Shown piece by piece: positions 1 to 8,895 of a stretch of 12,563 bases of DNA (within the stretch, counting starts at the first letter, position 1; the number at the start of each line of letters is the position of its first letter). Under the pieces are notes generated by a model, which did not search any database, had not been told where the DNA came from, and saw only the letters and a program-made list of their open reading frames with translations. The translations under genes and the position numbers were made by a program. This DNA comes from Spirogloea muscicola (lineage: Eukaryota; Streptophyta; Zygnematophyceae; Spirogloeales; Spirogloeaceae), in NCBI GenBank assembly GCA_009602725.1, contig WELB01000008.1, positions 371,355 through 383,917 of the forward strand. Reading direction: 5' to 3'.

Positions 1-1242
1 TCTCCTCCTCTCGTTGGCGGCGCGAGGAAGCCTGCCCAATAGACAGGCGGCCAATCTCTCGCTCGAGCCCCCGAATGTTGACAAGCCAGTCAGTAAATTC
101 CTCGTTGACCTTGCGCTCAATGTAGCCGCGGCACATTGGTATCTGGCGCTCCAGGTATGCTTGAAGTGCCCGTGATGGCACCTGCGCAGGTCAAGATTTG
201 CTTTGCAGTCAGTCGGTAGTAGCAACAATTCATATACTGTCTGCTTCACGAGGTTGACTGCTCCACTAAGAGCTGCTGCACCCCGCTAAGGTCGAGGCCC
301 AGCAAGTCAGCTTTCAAGGACTGTGCTAACAATATGAAGCGGCGAGGAGGAGTTGCAGGACAGGCCTGCTTGATGTGGTCGCGCTCAATGATGTCCAGCG
401 TACGCAGGACTGAGTAGTGGCTGTCAGTGGCCAGGTAGTCGTTGACTCTCTGGCAGAGCTCGACGACCGCCTTGCACTTGTGCAACGAGCCGACTGCTTC
501 CACGATGTTGCGCTTGATGGCCTGAGCCTCCATGAGCTCCTCCAAGCGCGTCAGCAGGCCACGTCCGACGCCCTGCAAAGCGCAGTCCCGGTCGCAACGG
601 TGCCAACAAATGCAGCTCTCAGACCAACGTGCCTGAGACCCCTCTACAAATGCTCATGGGAGGCAAAGTGGACATATGGCCCACCTTGAGTGGGATGCCT
701 GACCGCTAACCTTAAGTACATGAGCTATAGAACCCTAATGCATGCCTGACCGCTAACCTTGACTATATGAGCTGAACAACCCTAATGCATCCCTGTAATC
801 GACTGAGCCCTGAGAAACAATCTCAAGGTGATGCGTCCTCCCCTGGAGCGAGGTTGGCAGCTATCGTCACCGCAGCTCACGGAGGCCAAGCAAGTGCTCT
901 GCTATGATATGGTGATGGACAGATCCCGTTAGAAGCAGAGCTTTGCCATCGTGGCATTCGGCCTGCACACCACGTACCTGGAGCTCGGAGTTCTGGATAG
1001 CGAGGCCGGACTTGAGCTCGTCGGCGTCGACGATGACGTAGCGCAGCTCGTCGACGGCGGCGATGAACTCCTCGTAGTGCCGCTTGCACAGGTCCTCGAT
1101 CTCGCCCTCCTTGCCGCGCGCCAGCGCCCGCAGCGCCCCGACCAGCGCCTCCGGCCGCCCGGCCTCGAACGCCGCGCGCACCAGCGGGCCCGCGTCCTCG
1201 CCGTTGGCTACCACCGCCGCCACCGCCGCCTCATCCACGCCG
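1..1242 (-). CDS. SEC15: Exocyst complex subunit SEC15, N-terminal part (both ends missing)
   Basis: SEC15 is an exocyst subunit that links Rab-type GTPases on secretory vesicles to the tethering complex at the plasma membrane. Three exons are visible in transcription order: 1242-978 (continues into the N gap), 572-366, and 181-1 (runs off the left edge). They splice in phase to about 217 residues. Seen: an acidic start around VANGEDAGPLVRAAFE, then EIEDLCKRHYEEF, AVDELRYVIVDADELKS, LLTRLEELMEAQAIKRNI, HYSVLRTLDIIERDHIKQ, IPMCRGYIERKVNEEF, DWLVNIRGLE and SIGQASSRRQREEE, in the order typical of the SEC15 N-terminus. Family members are near 800 residues, so roughly a quarter is here. The start is not visible: the first in-frame codons next to the gap encode GVDEAA with no ATG. 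The 978 donor is CAG/GTACGT. The 366 donor appears to be GC (CAG/GCCTGT), acceptor before 181. Confident in the family, less so in the 366 junction. Confidence 0.9.
573..977 (-). other. SEC15 intron with a duplicated ~48-bp segment
   Basis: This 405-nt intron separates the first two visible SEC15 exons. It has a GT donor (976-977) and an AG acceptor (573-574). It shows no conserved coding and holds the direct repeat listed at 695-790. Confidence 0.75.
695..790. repeat. Imperfect tandem duplication, two copies of about 47-49 bp
   Basis: Copy 1 is at about 695-741 and copy 2 at 742-790. Both start with ATGCCTGACCGCTAACCTT, share an ATGAGCT core and end in AACCCTAATGCAT. The middle has diverged. 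The AACCCTAA at the end of each copy resembles the telomere repeat. It lies wholly inside a SEC15 intron. Confidence 0.85.
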
Positions 1243-1805
1243 NNNNNNNNNNNNNNNNNNNNNNNNNNNNNNNNNNNNNNNNNNNNNNNNNNNNNNNNNN
1301 NNNNNNNNNNNNNNNNNNNNNNNNNNNNNNNNNNNNNNNNNNNNNNNNNNNNNNNNNNNNNNNNNNNNNNNNNNNNNNNNNNNNNNNNNNNNNNNNNNNN
1401 NNNNNNNNNNNNNNNNNNNNNNNNNNNNNNNNNNNNNNNNNNNNNNNNNNNNNNNNNNNNNNNNNNNNNNNNNNNNNNNNNNNNNNNNNNNNNNNNNNNN
1501 NNNNNNNNNNNNNNNNNNNNNNNNNNNNNNNNNNNNNNNNNNNNNNNNNNNNNNNNNNNNNNNNNNNNNNNNNNNNNNNNNNNNNNNNNNNNNNNNNNNN
1601 NNNNNNNNNNNNNNNNNNNNNNNNNNNNNNNNNNNNNNNNNNNNNNNNNNNNNNNNNNNNNNNNNNNNNNNNNNNNNNNNNNNNNNNNNNNNNNNNNNNN
1701 NNNNNNNNNNNNNNNNNNNNNNNNNNNNNNNNNNNNNNNNNNNNNNNNNNNNNNNNNNNNNNNNNNNNNNNNNNNNNNNNNNNNNNNNNNNNNNNNNNNN
1801 NNNNN
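1243..1805. other. Assembly gap (563 N)
   Basis: This is a run of unknown bases. It interrupts the 5' ends of two divergent genes, SEC15 on the left (minus) and the amidotransferase-like gene on the right (plus). Both neighbours are GC-rich on the gap side, with many GCC/CGC triplets, which suggests the gap is a hard-to-sequence GC-rich promoter and first-exon region. The true length may differ from the N count. Confidence 0.98.
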
Positions 1806-3886
1806 GCTCGCCGCCGAGGTCGGCGGCTACGCGGCGGCGCTCCAGCGCGCCTTCGACGCCGCCGCCGCCGCCGCCGGAAGCGGCCCGGCCGGCGTGCGCG
1901 TGGACGTCACCGGTGAGGCCCGGCCTGGCGCAGCCCGGCGAAGCCCGAGATCAGGTTCAGGGTTTAAGGGGTTTAGGGGTATTACGGTTCAGGCTTTGGG
2001 CAGCTGAGCAACGCCTCAGGATCTTCCGGTGATTCTGATATGGTGACACAGAGGGCCGCCACCGTCCCCAGGCTTCGACGCCAAGGCGCAGGAGTACCCG
2101 CCGCAGGCGGCCGCCGGCTATGACGGCGTACTGGTCACGGGCTCCCTCAGCGGCGTGTACGACCGGGAGCCCTGGATCGCCAGACTGCTCAAGGTGCTCA
2201 GGCAGAATTCCGGGCCACCTCTCATATGCCACTGCAGGCTGGAGCTCGCTGCGCAAGGCTAGAATGAAATCTTGAGCTCTGGTGCCGGCCATAGAACCTT
2301 GAGTGTGTACTTACCGTCCCTGTTTTACTAATGAGAAATAGTGCCTTACCCTGAAAGACACAACCCTAAAAGACTGGACCTAGGACCCGCATTTCTGAGA
2401 ATTAATCTACCACTGCTGGCGCACACATCCATGATGCCCAAACCCAGTCTGCAGTTGCTGCATGGAGGGTTCGCCTGCCTCGTGCCCTCTTGTGTGTACA
2501 TTGCGTGATTGATCTGAGGCCTAGATGCAATCAGGACCACCATTGTGATGCTGAAAGGAGGCTTGATGTAAGGCATGCAGGAGCTGAAGGAGTACCACCA
2601 GGATGGCGTAAAGCAGGTCGGCATCAGCTTCGGGCACCAGGCCATTGCACAGGCCCTCGGCGGCCTCGTCGAACGGAATCCCAAGGCAAGGTTTTTGCCT
2701 TCAGACTTCATTGGCAGCCTTCAATGGCCGACTACACCAGTTGGATTTGTATTGCACCTGGCTACTACTGTGGACTCTGGCAACTTGACTGCAGGCAGCC
2801 CAACTGATGGAGAGATTGGGGGCAGGCCACCTGCAGGGCTCAGAGGTGGGCGTCAGAAATGTGCAACTGACGGAGTATGGCAAGGAGTACTTGGGCACCG
2901 TACGAGAGGGCTTCTCACTGCAGTATCACCACAATGACGCCATTGCCCGGCTGCCGCCCTGCCTGCGGTCACTTGCTGGCAACAACGTCACGCAGTTTCA
3001 GAGCCTGGTCTGCTCCCTCAGTCCTGCTTCACTTCAGTGCCAGTGACTGGCACCCATTTGGGTAAACTGAATGAGCATGACCTTAAGTGAGATGAGACCC
3101 ACGCTAGAATCAAGAGACAAATTATATTCAATGCCCCAAATGTAATTGAAGATCGAGTGTAATCTCTACACTCACCAGTCACATCCGTACGGCTGTGGCT
3201 TGGCAGGCAGGCAAGAATGTCCTTACATTCTGCGGGTGAGCCGCCTCCTCAGCTCGACTTTGGCAGGCTCTCCTCATTGCAAGCTCCCAGCCATATCCAC
3301 AAGTGATTGCTGTCCCCGCCGCCACCTCTGTAGCCGCCGCCGCCACTGTAGCCGCCGCTGCCTCAGTCGCTGTTGCCGTCACCGTCGTCCATGGCAACCA
3401 CACAACCACACCAATGGAGCCCAGCCGATTGACATACTGTGCTCACTTTGGGAGGCTTGAAAGGTTGCTCGACTGTGCACATTGCTAGTGCTGTGCCTTA
3501 GGCAGCACAATCAAGGGTTCTCTGCTGCCAGTATTTGCCATCAGTGCCAATGTCGAGTCGTCATCAGGCGCTGCAGGCCCCACAGGAGGCAGATTGCCAA
3601 TTCCTCCATAGGAGCACGAGCACTGGTTCCCTATTGGCCTTGCTTCCTGACTGGCCTTACAGCGACGCCTTCGCTTCTGCAACTTTCGTGCAGGCACCCT
3701 GACTATGCGCACGACCCCAAACTGCTCGCCGCTCTCCTGGAGCTAGATCGCGAGATGCTGTGGGTGCCGGAGCAACTCATTGAGCTCACGCTCCCCAGAC
3801 TGCATGAGCCCACGGACTACATCTGGGTAACGCAGCAAATGGTGCGGTTCTACCTGGGCGAGTTCGACCACAAGGACCAAAACTGA
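1806..3886 (+). CDS. Class I glutamine amidotransferase-like protein, nucleophile position Ser (5' end in gap)
   Basis: The model has six exons: <1806-1912, 2072-2193, 2581-2685, 2837-3007, 3207-3235 and 3694-3886 (TGA 3884-3886), about 241 residues, all joining in phase. Class I GATases use a Cys-His-Glu triad to release ammonia or cleave gamma-glutamyl bonds. Seen in order: VGGYAAALQRAF (family start), GYDGVLVTGSLSGVYD and EPWIARLLK, the nucleophile-elbow region VGISFGHQAIAQALGG, GSEVGVRNVQLTEYGKEYLG, YHHNDAIARLPP, then NVLTFCGHPDYAHDP and a helical tail ending GEFDHKDQN. The usual elbow is G-I-C-F-G-H-Q. Here the Cys codon is AGC (Ser, 2626-2628), and the usual HPE triad motif is HPD (His 3695-3697, Asp 3701-3703). 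It resembles the stand-alone cytosolic GATase-like proteins of fungi, bacteria and plants rather than a biosynthetic fusion. No targeting leader is visible, but the first ~10 residues are in the gap. The donor after 2685 is GC (AAG/GCAAGG). Activity is doubtful; substrate unknown. Confidence 0.88.
1950..2000. repeat. Degenerate telomere-like repeats in GATase-like intron 1
   Basis: The stretch contains GGTTCAGGGTTTAAGGGG, TTTAGGGG and GGTTCAGG in a row, variants of TTTAGGG. It lies within the intron 1913-2071. Confidence 0.7.
2194..2580 (+). other. GATase-like intron 2
   Basis: This 387-nt intron runs from a GT donor (AAG/GTGCTC) to an AG acceptor (CATGCAG). It joins WIARLLK to ELKEYHQDGVKQ in phase 0. 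Short ACCCT/CCCTAAA-like pieces lie at about 2347-2370. The reading frames that cross it show no conserved protein. Confidence 0.7.
3207..3235 (+). other. 29-nt micro-exon of the GATase-like gene
   Basis: It encodes AGKNVLTFC plus two bases of a Gly codon. It is flanked by a TGGCAG acceptor and a GG/GTGAGC donor. It is the only segment found that joins FQSL (exon ending 3007, phase 0) to the exon at 3694 (which needs two leading bases). The result is the expected strand-loop NVLTFCGHPDY around the catalytic His. This is a spliced inference, not a long open frame. Confidence 0.7.
3236..3693 (+). other. GATase-like intron 5, with a GCC-rich low-complexity patch
   Basis: This 458-nt intron holds a GCC/GCT-rich stretch at about 3310-3395 that would read as Ala/Val-rich in one frame. 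No family motif occurs here, and the micro-exon at 3207-3235 already completes the protein. Confidence 0.6.
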
Positions 3887-4081
3887 GGCTTGCGAAAGCG
3901 CCTGCTGCAGGCCTTCCCTGGCAGCCTGCATGCGTCAAAGTGAAAGCCGCAGGGGAGCATCGATAGAATGTAGAGGCAACTGTAGTGGAGGAGGCCTGCG
4001 TAACGAGGAAGGGATTGATCACCTAATGCACGATCAGTCTTCGCGGCTACATAGATGTGAATGGTAAAAAAAGTAACAACT

Positions 4082-4086
4082 TGTAA
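4082..4086 (+). terminator. Candidate poly(A) signal TGTAA of the GATase-like gene
   Basis: TGTAA lies 196 nt past the TGA stop at 3886. TGTAA is the usual poly(A) signal in chlorophyte green algae. A second copy occurs at 4178-4182, so which is used is unknown. Confidence 0.45.
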
Positions 4087-4350
4087 ATCTTTATTAGCAA
4101 GTGTTCCTGAATGGATGAATTAAACAGATCGTTAGGAAGAGATTGAATTATATTCAGGCTAGAATATCCTTCCTCTGTGTAAATTCTTATAAATGACAAT
4201 TGATAGGATAGCTTCCAGGCAGGGGTTGTTATTTCATATCCTTGTCATGCTTTCTGAAGAACCCTTTACCTCTTCGTCCACTATAATACCATCTTAGCTG
4301 CAGCTCCTGGGTCAGGTTTCTGGTCTAGCCAGGCACAGCTGTGGCCACTG

Positions 4351-4394
4351 CTGCGGAGACCTCTCTCGAAGCACTGCGGATGTCTCTCGAAGCT
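4351..4394. repeat. Imperfect ~22-bp tandem duplication
   Basis: Two adjacent copies begin CTGCGGA and share TCTCTCGAAGC (4351-4373 and 4374-4394). They are intergenic, with no coding meaning seen. Confidence 0.75.
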
Positions 4395-4548
4395 TTGCCA
4401 TCCTCAAAAGGCGGGTCCTCCTTTTTAGTCATGCTAAGCAACAGACGCTTAGTCTGAACGAGTTGCTGCAAGAGCCTGCACACAGATACCGGCCCTGCAT
4501 GTATAGAGTAAAGTGGGGTCCAATGCATCCCGTCACTAAACAAACGAG

Positions 4549-4572
4549 TGGACAGGCTGCTGGACAGGCTGT
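4549..4572. repeat. 12-bp tandem duplication
   Basis: TGGACAGGCTGC is followed directly by TGGACAGGCTGT, in the convergent intergenic region. Confidence 0.8.
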
Positions 4573-4799
4573 CTTAATGAGTCTAATTGCTGACTTCAAT
4601 TTAGTCCCCATCACGTGAATGGAAGCCCACTTCACATGCATGGAGATGCTCCAAGAATTGACTGTCCCGAAGGGCTTTCAAGGACTGAGATCAGCTAAGC
4701 TCTGTATACAATACTAGCAGATTGTGGCTAGATTGTCAAAGATCTGGCCAGTAAAGCATCCAATTCAAGCTGGCTACTTAGAGGAGCTACAACCTCTAT

Positions 4800-4804
4800 T
4801 TACA
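4800..4804 (-). terminator. Candidate poly(A) signal TGTAA of the CrtI-like gene
   Basis: The minus strand reads TGTAA 58 nt past the TAA stop (4862-4864) of the CrtI-like gene. The 3' UTR would be short for an alga, so the call is tentative. Confidence 0.35.
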
Positions 4805-4861
4805 ATTGCAATTTTGATTGCTGGAAATAGCAGCAGGCAGGCGCTATGATCAGTATCAGCA

Positions 4862-7800
4862 TTAGGACTGCACTAGCATCCGAGACAAATGGTCGAGTAC
4901 TCTTGCGGCCGTCACCCTGGCGCCCATGAGGACTAGTGGGACGCCATTGCCGGGTCGTGAAGACGCTCCTACAAAGAACAAGCCACGTATTGCGTGGTCC
5001 TCGTTGCCTGGCCGGAAATACGCTAGCTGGGAGAGGCCATGAGATAGGCCGAAGGCCGCACCATGCTGCAGGTTGTACGCATCCCGCCACTGTGGTGGCG
5101 CTATCACAAACTCAGACACAATGTGGTCCTTGACATTGCCTACTCCTTCCTCTTGTAACCTGCACAGGGATGCCAGTTGCTGCGGGGTGAAAAGGACAGC
5201 CCAGTGCTATCGCTACACGTGCCCTCATGCATTGTCCTGCAAGAGTCGAGCTGAATGGTCGCAATATCCCACAACAGGGCTTTGCTGGCTTTGCTGCTAA
5301 TGCAGTATGGTAATTGCAAGGCCCTATATCTCTGCAGGCAAGCTAGAGAGATAGTCCTGGGAGCTGTACTACTACCCTGCTGCAGCAATGTCGGTGAGCC
5401 CTACTCAGTCTACTGGAACAGCGCCCTCGCGGAGCTCATGGAGAGCAAGGACGGCTGACCTTTGGAGCACCTTGGACCTCGCAGCCGAAACAAGAGCTTC
5501 CCATTGAGCATCCGCGTCAATGGCACTGCCGGCTACCATCTGGCCGAGGTTGGCCACCGGCAGCAGCACTGTAATTGCATCACATCCTGCACAAAGGGAA
5601 GACCACCTTTGACGATCTGCAGCCACATTCTCAGCCTGGAGAAGCTGCAGGGGCACATTGGGACTGTGGGATGTGAACCTGCAGGTGCAGCAGAGCTGTC
5701 TGTCCTCTGCGGCGCGTGGACGTAGAAGTTGGGCCGTGCCACCAGGCTCTGGGGCCCAGTGGCACGAGCCCAGCTCCTTTCAGCGTCGTCCGAGAGGAAC
5801 ACATTGTGGTGGGCAAGCGCTGGCAGGTGTGTGTCAAGCGCCCAGTTAAATGAAACTATGCCCGCGCTGCTCCAACACTCAGGCAGGTTATGTCATGCAT
5901 TGCTGTCAGGGCTGTACCATTGTGGACTCAGGTGTCAATCACGTGTCAGCTTGAGCAACACGCTTGTATGCAAATCCCTTCAACACTTGACATATAAGAA
6001 CCTTGCAAAGCACCAAGTGATTGCAGATAGCAGCACTGACTTGTTGAGAACGCAGAGAAGTGCAAAATACGTCAATTGGCGACGGAAGCAAAGCAGATTA
6101 CAAGGTCGTGCTTTACAGACAGGCGTCAAGCTAGAGCTGCACCTGTACTCCATCTTGTCCAGTCGGGCCACCTGCCTCTGAGCCTGCAGTCCTGCCAAGC
6201 ATACGCTCCTACTTATATCAGATTGTTGTACTCAAAGCAAGACTAGAAGTCATAGCTTTTGCACAGCCCATAGTCTGGCCTCACGTGGACGCTTGGTCAC
6301 ATATGCTCTGTTCGTCATCTCGGCTATCAATCATCAGGTGCTCCCAGGATTATGGAAAGCTGGTATGCTGACTTCACCTGGGACCAGCTGACTGTATGCG
6401 TAAGGTAGGTCAGCATTTGCCACAACGACATCTGCAGCAATTGTTGACCTGTCCTGCAACGTCACTCCAGACACCTGTGTCACACAAGCTCATGGTCAAG
6501 AACCTGAGTCTCTCATATATCTGTTCAACATGCTATCCTAAAATACTCACACGTGTTCTCGTTTTGTGAAGCAATCTAATGTGAAGCAATTGGCGAGATT
6601 ATGGTAACAGCCATGACTGCAACTCCCAGTGGTCAGCATAAAAAGCAAAACTTTCAAAGGGTTCCTTTTACTGGTTCGCGGACCATCAAACCTTTCTGTT
6701 GCATTCATTGATTGCCTGCACCTCCGCTGACATGCGAACATCCACACAATTCTTGACAGCGGTGCTAAACAAGGCATCTTGAATTTTCTGGAAGCCGCCA
6801 ACTGGATACCACACGCCGTCCGTGATTTCTGTTGCGGCAAGGAGACTGAAGACACCTGGTGCGTGGTAAGGCGTCAGGCCAACATACAAGTCCTGCAGAG
6901 AGACGCCCAGCTCCGATGCATAGCTAGAATAAGCTGATTGTAATGATCAAGAAGGGCACAGATGTTGCTATGTCAATGTCTCTATATATATTAGTTGCAG
7001 CAAATGGATGTGCTCCTATACGTGCAAAGCAGCGTGGAATAGACACTGGCATTCTTCATTTGTGCACATCTCCAACACACATAAGCAGGAGCTTATGACT
7101 CAATAGAGGGCTTCAGAGGACTTCATCTAGCTCAACATGAACAGCTAACGAAGCCAGCAGCTATCCAGAACAATCTAGTTGCAATTGGAACTTGTACATA
7201 CTAGGACTACAAGTTCTGACAAAGGGAAGGTGCAATTGCACACAAGTAGCATGCCATGCATGTATGAGCCACCTGGAAAGTGAAGAGGGCCTGCAGCCGA
7301 GGATCCTTGAAATAGGTGGCCATGCGGGCATGGTGCTGCCCTAGGAGCTCAAAAGGGGACACTTTGCTCAAGAGGGGCAGCAGGCGTGGCAAGTTGGCAT
7401 AGTCCCAAAAGCTCCGGAAGTCGCGCTCGATGAAATTCTCCGTGCCCTGATGGAGACGTACTTATGTAGTCAACAGCAGCACCTGGGCTGAAAAAGGCGA
7501 AGCCATGTGCCCTGCTAATAACTTGCAGTAGATGAATCAAGCAACCCCGGCCAATTGCTGGCAGCTGAATGGACTCGGTCTCGGACTCACTAACAATAGA
7601 CGGCCGGGATTTAGGTTTCAGGTTTAAGGTTTAGGTTCTAGGGTTAGGGTGAAGAGTTCAGGCGCAGCTAGCTCCGCTAGTGAGCCTGACTACAGGTCAG
7701 ACTTACCTAGAACTTAATCAGCCGTGCAAACAAAGTGCCTGTATCTTAGTTATCTCTGCAGTCCCTGGTATCTGCCGCAATGATGAGGCCTTTACCCTAC

Positions 7801-8895
7801 TCCAGTCACCTTAACGAGGGCCTCACGGGCGTTGGCCAAAAAGCGCAGGTACGCGCTGGAGCACCCCGGCTCGATGCGCTCGAGCTGCTCAGCCATGCGC
7901 TGCACGTCGTAGAGCAGGTCCACAGCAAGCGGCGGCCCCCACGGCCCTCGTGCGAAGAAGACGCGGTATGCTGCTGGCTCAACCCTGCGCAGCTCCACAT
8001 GCTCGTCCAAATCCTCACCTGCGAAAGCAGGTACGCACAGCAAGGAAAACTGAGGATGAGAGCTTCACAATGTGAGGACTTTTCTTAAGTGTGCTTAAGG
8101 CCACAAGGGCTGCTAGGCTTTCCAAGTGACTTATCATTCTGTGACGAGGGTAAGGCCCAGGTTGCAGGGATGGGGGAAGTCTGACCGTGAACTGCAGATG
8201 CAGGCTCGCCCCCAGCAACACGATCAAAATACGAGGATCCGGCGTGCCTATTCTCGAGCTTTAAGGAGGGTATGAAATGTGGATGCGTGATGTGTGTGTG
8301 TGGGATGGCTGACGATGCTATGGGGCTGAGCACACATGAAGCTGCGTGGCCTTGCGCAAGGGGGGTAAGGCGGCAGCCCGGGCGTACGTTGGCTTTAGAG
8401 CGGAGGTTAATGGCGGCGCTGACCGAGGTCGGCGAAGGCCTCCCGGCACTTGTTGGGCATCAGCAGAAGGCTGGGCCCAGTGTCGAAGCGGAACCGCCTT
8501 TGGCCTATAGTGGCCTCCGCTGCCGTCTCCGCCAGCGGCCCATCAATGGCGGCATCAGCGCCGCCACGACCATCTAACTCAACGAGCACCGACTGCAGTC
8601 GGCCGCCGGGCCGGGCGTTCTTCTCCAGGACCGTTACGGCGTGGCCCGCCTTGGCCAGCAGCCCGGCGACGGCCAGGCCGCCGACGCCAGCGCCCACGAC
8701 GGCCACCTTGCAACGTCGGTTGGTTTGGGTCTCCGCTGGAGATCCATTGCCAGCTGCAGTGGCGTCCGCCCTGACTTGCCGACGACGTCCACACTCCTTT
8801 GAGACGAGCCTCGACGTGCCTGCGATGCCGGCGAAACCACAGCCTCCACTTGCAGCCGCCAAGCCCGCCGCCAGCACTGCCGCAGCTGCCGCCAT
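4862..8895 (-). CDS. CrtI/carotenoid-desaturase family FAD oxidoreductase, plastid-targeted (complete, 9 exons)
   Basis: Exons in transcription order: 8895-8424, 8018-7810, 7446-7273, 6892-6692, 6474-6373, 6183-6143, 5866-5679, 5586-5460, 5159-4862. They total 1812 nt, giving 603 residues and TAA. The family desaturates or isomerises carotenoids or related polyenes with FAD; the substrate here is not known. Residues 1-62 are Ala/Arg-rich and look like a plastid transit peptide. Residues 63-99 are the Rossmann dinucleotide fold KVAVVGAGVGGLAVAG...VLEKNARPGGR. FDTGPSLLLMP starts at 137, after an extra ~34-residue insert. Then come EDLDEHVELRRVEPAAYRVF, DPRLQALFTFQ/DLYVGLTPY, TDGVWYPVGGFQ, AADVVVANADLPYAY, LDKMEYS, FLSDDAERSW and FYVHAPQRTD, VLLPVANLGQM, and the C-terminal FAD motif GLFFVGASSRPGNGVPLVLMG. 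The ATG at 8895 sits just before the leader; an upstream in-frame ATG (9126) would only add an atypical tail. It resembles bacterial CrtI and algal CrtI-like paralogues more than plant PDS/ZDS. Confidence 0.93.
7447..7809 (-). other. CrtI-like intron 2
   Basis: This 363-nt intron runs from an AAG/GTGACT donor to an ATCAG acceptor and is phase 0. It contains the telomere-like block at 7610-7665. Confidence 0.8.
7610..7665. repeat. Degenerate TTTAGGG telomere-like array inside an intron
   Basis: Successive variants on the plus strand read ATTTAGG, TTTCAGG, TTTAAGG, TTTAGG, TTCTAGGG, TTAGGG and TTCAGG at about 6-8 base spacing. The gene is on the minus strand, so its transcript carries the CCCTAAA form. 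The variation shows that it is old or not telomerase-maintained. Confidence 0.85.
8019..8423 (-). other. CrtI-like intron 1
   Basis: This 405-nt intron has donor CTCG/GTCAGC and acceptor TTCGCAG. It joins REAFADLG to EDLDEHVELRR. There is a short GT-rich patch at about 8289-8310. No coding seen. Confidence 0.8.

Larger units (their letters stand above)
3887..4861. other. Convergent intergenic region (3' flanks of two genes)
   Basis: These 975 bases separate the stop of the GATase-like gene (plus) from the stop of the CrtI-like gene (minus). The region is AT-richer than the exons, has TGTAA motifs on both strands and two short tandem duplications (4351-4394 and 4549-4572). Open frames here are short and match nothing I recognise. 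No RNA gene seen. Confidence 0.7.

Noticed and set aside
2346-2711. 121-codon minus-strand frame
   Set aside because: It covers an intron and the antisense of the exon that encodes the GATase elbow.
3303-3488. Ala/Val-rich plus frame as an extra exon of the amidotransferase-like gene
   Set aside because: It is low-complexity, and the micro-exon at 3207-3235 joins directly to 3694 in phase with the expected motif.
5729-6181. 150-codon plus-strand open frame
   Set aside because: It is antisense to CrtI-like exons 6 and 7 and the intron between them.
7610-7665. True chromosome end or telomere fusion
   Set aside because: The repeats are degenerate, short and sit inside an intron whose flanking exons join cleanly.
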